This document shows positions 60,974 through 64,000 of a stretch of DNA of 64,000 bases, in pieces. The notes beneath the pieces are model-generated. The model was not told where the DNA came from. It searched no databases and saw only the letters and a list, made by a program, of their open reading frames with translations. This stretch comes from Flavobacteriaceae bacterium GF1 (GTDB lineage Bacteria; Bacteroidota; Bacteroidia; Flavobacteriales; Flavobacteriaceae). Location: the NCBI GenBank assembly GCA_009797885.1, contig WNKP01000007.1, forward strand, positions 62,001 through 126,000, read 5' to 3'. The translations under genes and the position numbers were made by a program. Each line of letters begins with the position of its first letter. Positions within the stretch are counted from its first letter, which is position 1.

Positions 60974-61645
60974 ATGGGAGATGATTCCAAAAAGGGAACT
61001 AAAGAACCATGGCCCACAAAGGCGGCAATGGAACAAATCTACGCGGCCAAGCTATGGGGGGACAATGGGTCTAGGTTTTACTCCGGTCACGGTTCCCACC
61101 ATCCAAGGTTGGTTGATCCTTATATTGGGATTTTAACGGCATTCCTGAAATCTTTTGAGGAACCCATTACGGTGTGTGATTTGGGCTGTGGCGATTTTAA
61201 TATTGGAAAGGAATTGGTGCCCTATGTCCGGAAATATATTGCGGTGGATATTGTTCCCGAACTCATTGATTTTAATACCAAAGTGTTCCAATATCCAAAT
61301 TTGGAATTCCAGTGTTTGGATATGGCGAAAGACGATTTGCCAGATGGGGACTGTGCAATTTTAAGGCACGTATTGCAACATTTATCGAATGATGAAGTTG
61401 AAAATGTGGTGAACAAGTTGTATGATTTTGACTATGTTATTTTAACGGAACATGTCCCAGAGGGCCATTTTATACCCAATATGGACATTGTTTCCGGTCA
61501 GGGAATCCGTTTAAAAAGACAAAGTGGTTTGGATTTGTTAAAAGCTCCATTTCACTTGAAGGTAAAAGAAGGGAAACCGTTATTGTCCGTTTGCCCAACG
61601 GATCAAAAAGGAGTGATCGTCACCACCTTATACAGGTTGTCTTGA
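60974..61645 (+). CDS. Class I SAM-dependent methyltransferase
   Basis: 223 residues. Motif I VCDLGCGDFNIGKEL binds SAM, post-I YIAVDIVPELIDFN and motif II/IV LDMAKDDLPDGDCAILRHVLQHLSNDEVENVV follow, as in class I Rossmann methyltransferases. The N-terminal EQIYAAKLWGDNGSRFYSGHGSHHPRLVDPYIGILTAFL is a substrate-binding helical cap found in related small methyltransferases of Flavobacteriia. The substrate is unknown. It lies 43 bp behind the CocE gene and could be cotranscribed. A second Met at residue 19 is a possible alternative start. Confidence 0.78.
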   Translation: MGDDSKKGTKEPWPTKAAMEQIYAAKLWGDNGSRFYSGHGSHHPRLVDPYIGILTAFLKSFEEPITVCDLGCGDFNIGKELVPYVRKYIAVDIVPELIDFNTKVFQYPNLEFQCLDMAKDDLPDGDCAILRHVLQHLSNDEVENVVNKLYDFDYVILTEHVPEGHFIPNMDIVSGQGIRLKRQSGLDLLKAPFHLKVKEGKPLLSVCPTDQKGVIVTTLYRLS

Positions 61646-61796
61646 TTTGTGTTTTCCTGGAAGGTACCATTATAACTCGCGATATAAGGGTCGTTTCGAA
61701 CGAATGTGGGAAATCCAAAAATCGCAAAGTCCCACCAATCCACTGGGATTTTGTGAATTTTTTCAAAATGATTAGGTTTTTCAAAAATTCTGCCTT

Positions 61797-61804
61797 TATA
61801 TTTG
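61797..61804 (+). promoter_or_regulatory. -7 box TATATTTG of the metY-metX leader
   Basis: Exact TAnnTTTG match. A start near 61811 would place the SAM-I aptamer about 20 bases into the transcript. Confidence 0.55.
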
Positions 61805-61830
61805 TCCCAATAAGTTCAAACACGTATTGA

Positions 61831-61975
61831 ATAGTTATCAAGAAAGGTGGAGGGAATAGACCCTGTGAAGCCTTAGCAACCCTCGTCTTCGAGAAGGTGC
61901 TAAATTCTACCCATTCCAAACTTGTCTTTGGGACCGGTTGAAGTGATTTCAACTATTTATGGGAAGGATAACAAC
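61831..61975 (+). ncRNA. SAM-I (S-box) riboswitch upstream of metY-metX
   Basis: P1 is GTTATC (61834-61839) with GATAAC (61967-61972). Between them are the conserved core segments AGAAAGGTGGAGGGAATAGACCC, GTGAAGCCTTAGCAACCC and GGTGCTAAATTC, which match the S-box SAM aptamer order (kink-turn in P2, J3/4, P3, P4). It binds SAM and represses methionine/SAM genes. A hairpin follows directly. The leader to the metY ATG is about 270 bases. Confidence 0.92.
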
Positions 61976-62010
61976 TACCGATGTATTCGGTATCGCTTTC
62001 TTATAACTTT
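61976..62010 (+). terminator. Expression-platform hairpin of the SAM-I riboswitch
   Basis: TACCGA (61976-61981) pairs with TCGGTA (61987-61992) around TGTAT, followed by a T-rich stretch (CTTTCTTATAACTTTTTG). It directly abuts P1, so an alternative structure can be imagined. The terminator is weak and the switch could act otherwise. Confidence 0.5.
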
Positions 62011-62082
62011 TTGATTTTGCTGCTCTCATAAGGAGGGAAGCTTCGTGTTTTTAAATCATTTTATAACTAAAAATTTAAAACC

Positions 62083-63381
62083 ATGAGCGATCAAAATTTT
62101 TCAAACGCAACAAACGCCCTACATGCCGGGCATGACACCACGCAAACCAGCGGTACACGAGCGGTACCCATTTTTCAGTCCACTTCCTATGTCTTTAAGG
62201 ATACAGACCATGCTGCCAATCTTTTTTCCTTGGCTGAATTGGGTTTTATTTACACCCGTCTGAATAATCCGACGAACCAAATCCTGCAAGAGCGCTTAGC
62301 TGCTGTTGAAGGTGGGGTAGGGGCGGTGGTATTTGCTTCGGGCACAGCGGCCATTTCAACTGGACTATTGACCTTGTTGAGGGCTGGTGACCATATTGTG
62401 GCATCGAGCAGCCTTTATGGGGGAACCTTTAATCTCTTAAAGGTCACCTTACCGCGTTTAGGTATCACCACCACATTTGTGGATGCATCCGATCCAGGGA
62501 ATTTTGGAAAGGCCGTACAGGAAAATACTCGGGCTATTTTTGTGGAATCCCTGGGGAACCCAAAATTGGACGTATTGGATTTAAAAGCGATATCAGCACA
62601 GGCCAAAGCTGCCAAAGTTCCGTTTATTGTTGATAATACCGTGGCCACTCCGGGACTTTTAAATCCTATTGAACACGGAGCAAACCTGGTTATTCATTCC
62701 TTGACCAAATACATCAACGGAAATGGAACCGCTTTAGGTGGTGCCATAATTGATGCCGGCACCTTTGATTGGGCCAATGGCAAATTCCCTGAATTTACGG
62801 AACCTTCTGCGGGCTATCATGGATTGGTGTATCATGAGGCATTGGGCGCTGCCGCATTTACCTTCAAATTGATTTTGGAAGGTCTTCGCGATTTTGGGGG
62901 TGCCCTGAGCCCGTTCAATGCATTCCAGATTATACAGGGCTTGGAAACACTGGACGTTCGTATCAAAAAGCACAGCGAAAATGCATTGGCTTTGGCGAAG
63001 TGGTTACAGGATAGGGATGAAGTAGCTTGGGTAAACTATCCTGGGCTGGCATCCAGCAAATACAAAGATTTGGCCGATGCATACTTGCCAAAAGGCCAGA
63101 GTGGTTTGGTAACTTTCGGGGTGAAGGGTGGTTTTGAAGCGGCCAAGCAATTGACCGATGCAACAAAGGTGTTCTCCTTATTGGCCAATATCGGTGACAC
63201 CAAGTCTTTGATCATACATCCTGCCAGTACGACCCACCAACAATTGTCCGAACAAGAACAGTTAAGTACCGGGGTATCCCAGGATTTGATTCGTTTATCC
63301 GTAGGTCTTGAAGATTTGGATGATTTAAAGGCCGATTTAGAGCAGGCATTTGCCACGATTGACAAATCAATTCTTGCATAA
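62083..63381 (+). CDS. metY: O-acetylhomoserine aminocarboxypropyltransferase (sulfhydrylase)
   Basis: 432 residues, a Cys/Met-metabolism PLP enzyme. Makes homocysteine directly from O-acetylhomoserine and sulfide. N-terminal FSNATNALHAGHDTTQTSGTRAVPIFQSTSYVFKDTDHAANLF and YTRLNNPTNQILQERLAAVEGG match the family, with the Schiff-base Lys209 in VIHSLTKYINGNGTALGG. The length of ~430 fits the MetY rather than the shorter MetB/MetZ group. It stands behind a SAM-I riboswitch and 57 bp upstream of the metX-like gene. Confidence 0.96.
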   Translation: MSDQNFSNATNALHAGHDTTQTSGTRAVPIFQSTSYVFKDTDHAANLFSLAELGFIYTRLNNPTNQILQERLAAVEGGVGAVVFASGTAAISTGLLTLLRAGDHIVASSSLYGGTFNLLKVTLPRLGITTTFVDASDPGNFGKAVQENTRAIFVESLGNPKLDVLDLKAISAQAKAAKVPFIVDNTVATPGLLNPIEHGANLVIHSLTKYINGNGTALGGAIIDAGTFDWANGKFPEFTEPSAGYHGLVYHEALGAAAFTFKLILEGLRDFGGALSPFNAFQIIQGLETLDVRIKKHSENALALAKWLQDRDEVAWVNYPGLASSKYKDLADAYLPKGQSGLVTFGVKGGFEAAKQLTDATKVFSLLANIGDTKSLIIHPASTTHQQLSEQEQLSTGVSQDLIRLSVGLEDLDDLKADLEQAFATIDKSILA

Positions 63382-63438
63382 AAATGATTGGCCCGTAAGG
63401 TTTAAAAGGCCTTACAATTATTGAATTTGTAGAGGAAT

Positions 63439-64000
63439 ATGCTCCAAAAATTGGAAATAAAGGATTTCACTACCCTTAGTGGTCATACCCAGGACATTCA
63501 ACTGTCCTATGAGGTCTTTGGACAGCCTTTGGACAAGGCACCTATTGTTTTGGTCAATCATGCCCTAACGGGAAATTCCAATGTGGCCGGAGCAAAGGGG
63601 TGGTGGACTGATTTGATTGGCGATGGGAAGTGCATCAATACCCAGAAGTTTGCCGTTTTGGCCTTTAATATTCCGGGCAATGGTTACGATGGATTTGTTA
63701 TTGATGCCTATAAGGAGTTTGTGGCCGGAGACATGGCTCGTATTTTTGTGAAAGGACTGGAACTCTTGGGGATTACCCGTCTTTTTGCCATCATTGGTGG
63801 GTCTCTGGGGGGCGGAATTGCCTGGGAAATGGCTGCCCTGAATCCCAATCTGACAAAACATTTAATTCCTGTGGCCTCTGATTGGAAGTCCACGGATTGG
63901 CTGATCGCCAATTGTCAGATTCAGGAACAGATTTTAAAAAACTCGAGTCAGCCCGTCCATGATGCCCGGATGCATGCCATGCTGTGTTACCGCACACCGG
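63439..64000 (+). CDS. metX: Homoserine O-acetyltransferase MetX-like alpha/beta-hydrolase, 5' part
   Basis: Translated by hand from ATG 63439 to the window end (187 residues, open at the right edge). VLVNHALTGNSNVAGAKGWWTDLIGDGKCINTQKFAVLAFNIPG and AIIGGSLGGGIAWEMAALNP follow the MetX plan, with nucleophile Ser122 in GGSLGG and HALTG at the oxyanion strand. The segment after FNIPG is shorter than in long MetX proteins, where a GSxGP loop follows (NGYDGFVIDAYKEF here), as in Bacteroidota homologues. It would make the O-acetylhomoserine used by MetY and is probably cotranscribed under the SAM-I switch. Confidence 0.82.
   Translation, partial: MLQKLEIKDFTTLSGHTQDIQLSYEVFGQPLDKAPIVLVNHALTGNSNVAGAKGWWTDLIGDGKCINTQKFAVLAFNIPGNGYDGFVIDAYKEFVAGDMARIFVKGLELLGITRLFAIIGGSLGGGIAWEMAALNPNLTKHLIPVASDWKSTDWLIANCQIQEQILKNSSQPVHDARMHAMLCYRTP

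Noticed and set aside
61646-61796. A small gene between the methyltransferase and the SAM-I leader
   Set aside because: Only a short open frame that overlaps the methyltransferase end is present, with no protein-like pattern. The stretch instead shows weak repeat-like sequence near 61689-61716.

Overview
The window is a 64 kb stretch of chromosome from a member of the Bacteroidota, most likely a marine Flavobacteriaceae close to Muricauda/Allomuricauda or Robiginitalea. The reasons are protein families typical of that group (GLPGLI, DUF6089, DUF5686, DUF2797, 2TM, bacterial GH3, FolK-deoxynucleoside kinase fusion), Bacteroidota-type promoters with a TAnnTTTG -7 box, and no useful Shine-Dalgarno sequences. 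It is almost entirely core genome. I saw no rRNA, tRNA, CRISPR array, prophage or complete insertion sequence.

Layout. 1-6.8 kb: end of a TrmH-type RNA methyltransferase, the folK-dNK fusion gene, then sppA, a queuosine-precursor transporter and a large AsmA protein. 7-12.9 kb: a TMTC-like membrane/TPR protein, a secreted protein of unknown function, DUF2797, GH3 and a small hydrolase behind a perfect 20-bp palindrome. 12.9-16.8 kb: clpX, clpP and tig. 16.8-20 kb: SGNH lipoprotein and pdxJ-ybfF. 20-28 kb: an envelope-biogenesis run in one direction (CBS protein, nadK, DUF6089, uppS, bamA, two ompH, murI). 28-33 kb: folA, a PLP enzyme, a CBM48 mini-protein and an egtB-egtD-DUF427 operon for hercynine/ergothioneine-type thiol synthesis. 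33-38.6 kb: a two-component system, a lipoprotein of six 110-residue repeats, and thyA. 38.8-44 kb: nucleoside transporter, bifunctional nuclease, etfBA and pdhB. 44-50.4 kb: DUF5686 outer-membrane protein, soluble and membrane pyrophosphatases, TonB. 50.6-57.2 kb: a second deoxynucleoside kinase and a second two-component system facing a GLPGLI plus outer-membrane-receptor pair. 57.2-64 kb: methionine/SAM genes (metK, metY, metX), a CocE hydrolase and a methyltransferase.

The most interesting signals are non-coding. (i) Two different SAM riboswitch classes lie within 5 kb: a SAM-II (SAM-alpha) motif in front of metK and a SAM-I (S-box) in front of metY-metX. (ii) The same palindrome, ATTATGCATGCATAAT, occurs upstream of the etfBA operon (there extended to 26 bp and abutting the promoter) and upstream of a GDSL-esterase lipoprotein, which suggests a lipid/fatty-acid regulon. 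(iii) Three GTTAAC boxes spaced exactly 10 bp apart lie between a histidine kinase gene and the GLPGLI/receptor operon. (iv) A 160-bp MITE with 16-bp perfect inverted ends and a TTA duplication sits 25 bp before the CocE hydrolase gene.

All domain and family calls come from reading motifs and family resemblance by eye. No database search was run. Start codons were moved inward from the longest open frame wherever the longer start was a TTG/GTG or ran into a neighbouring gene or promoter; these cases are noted.
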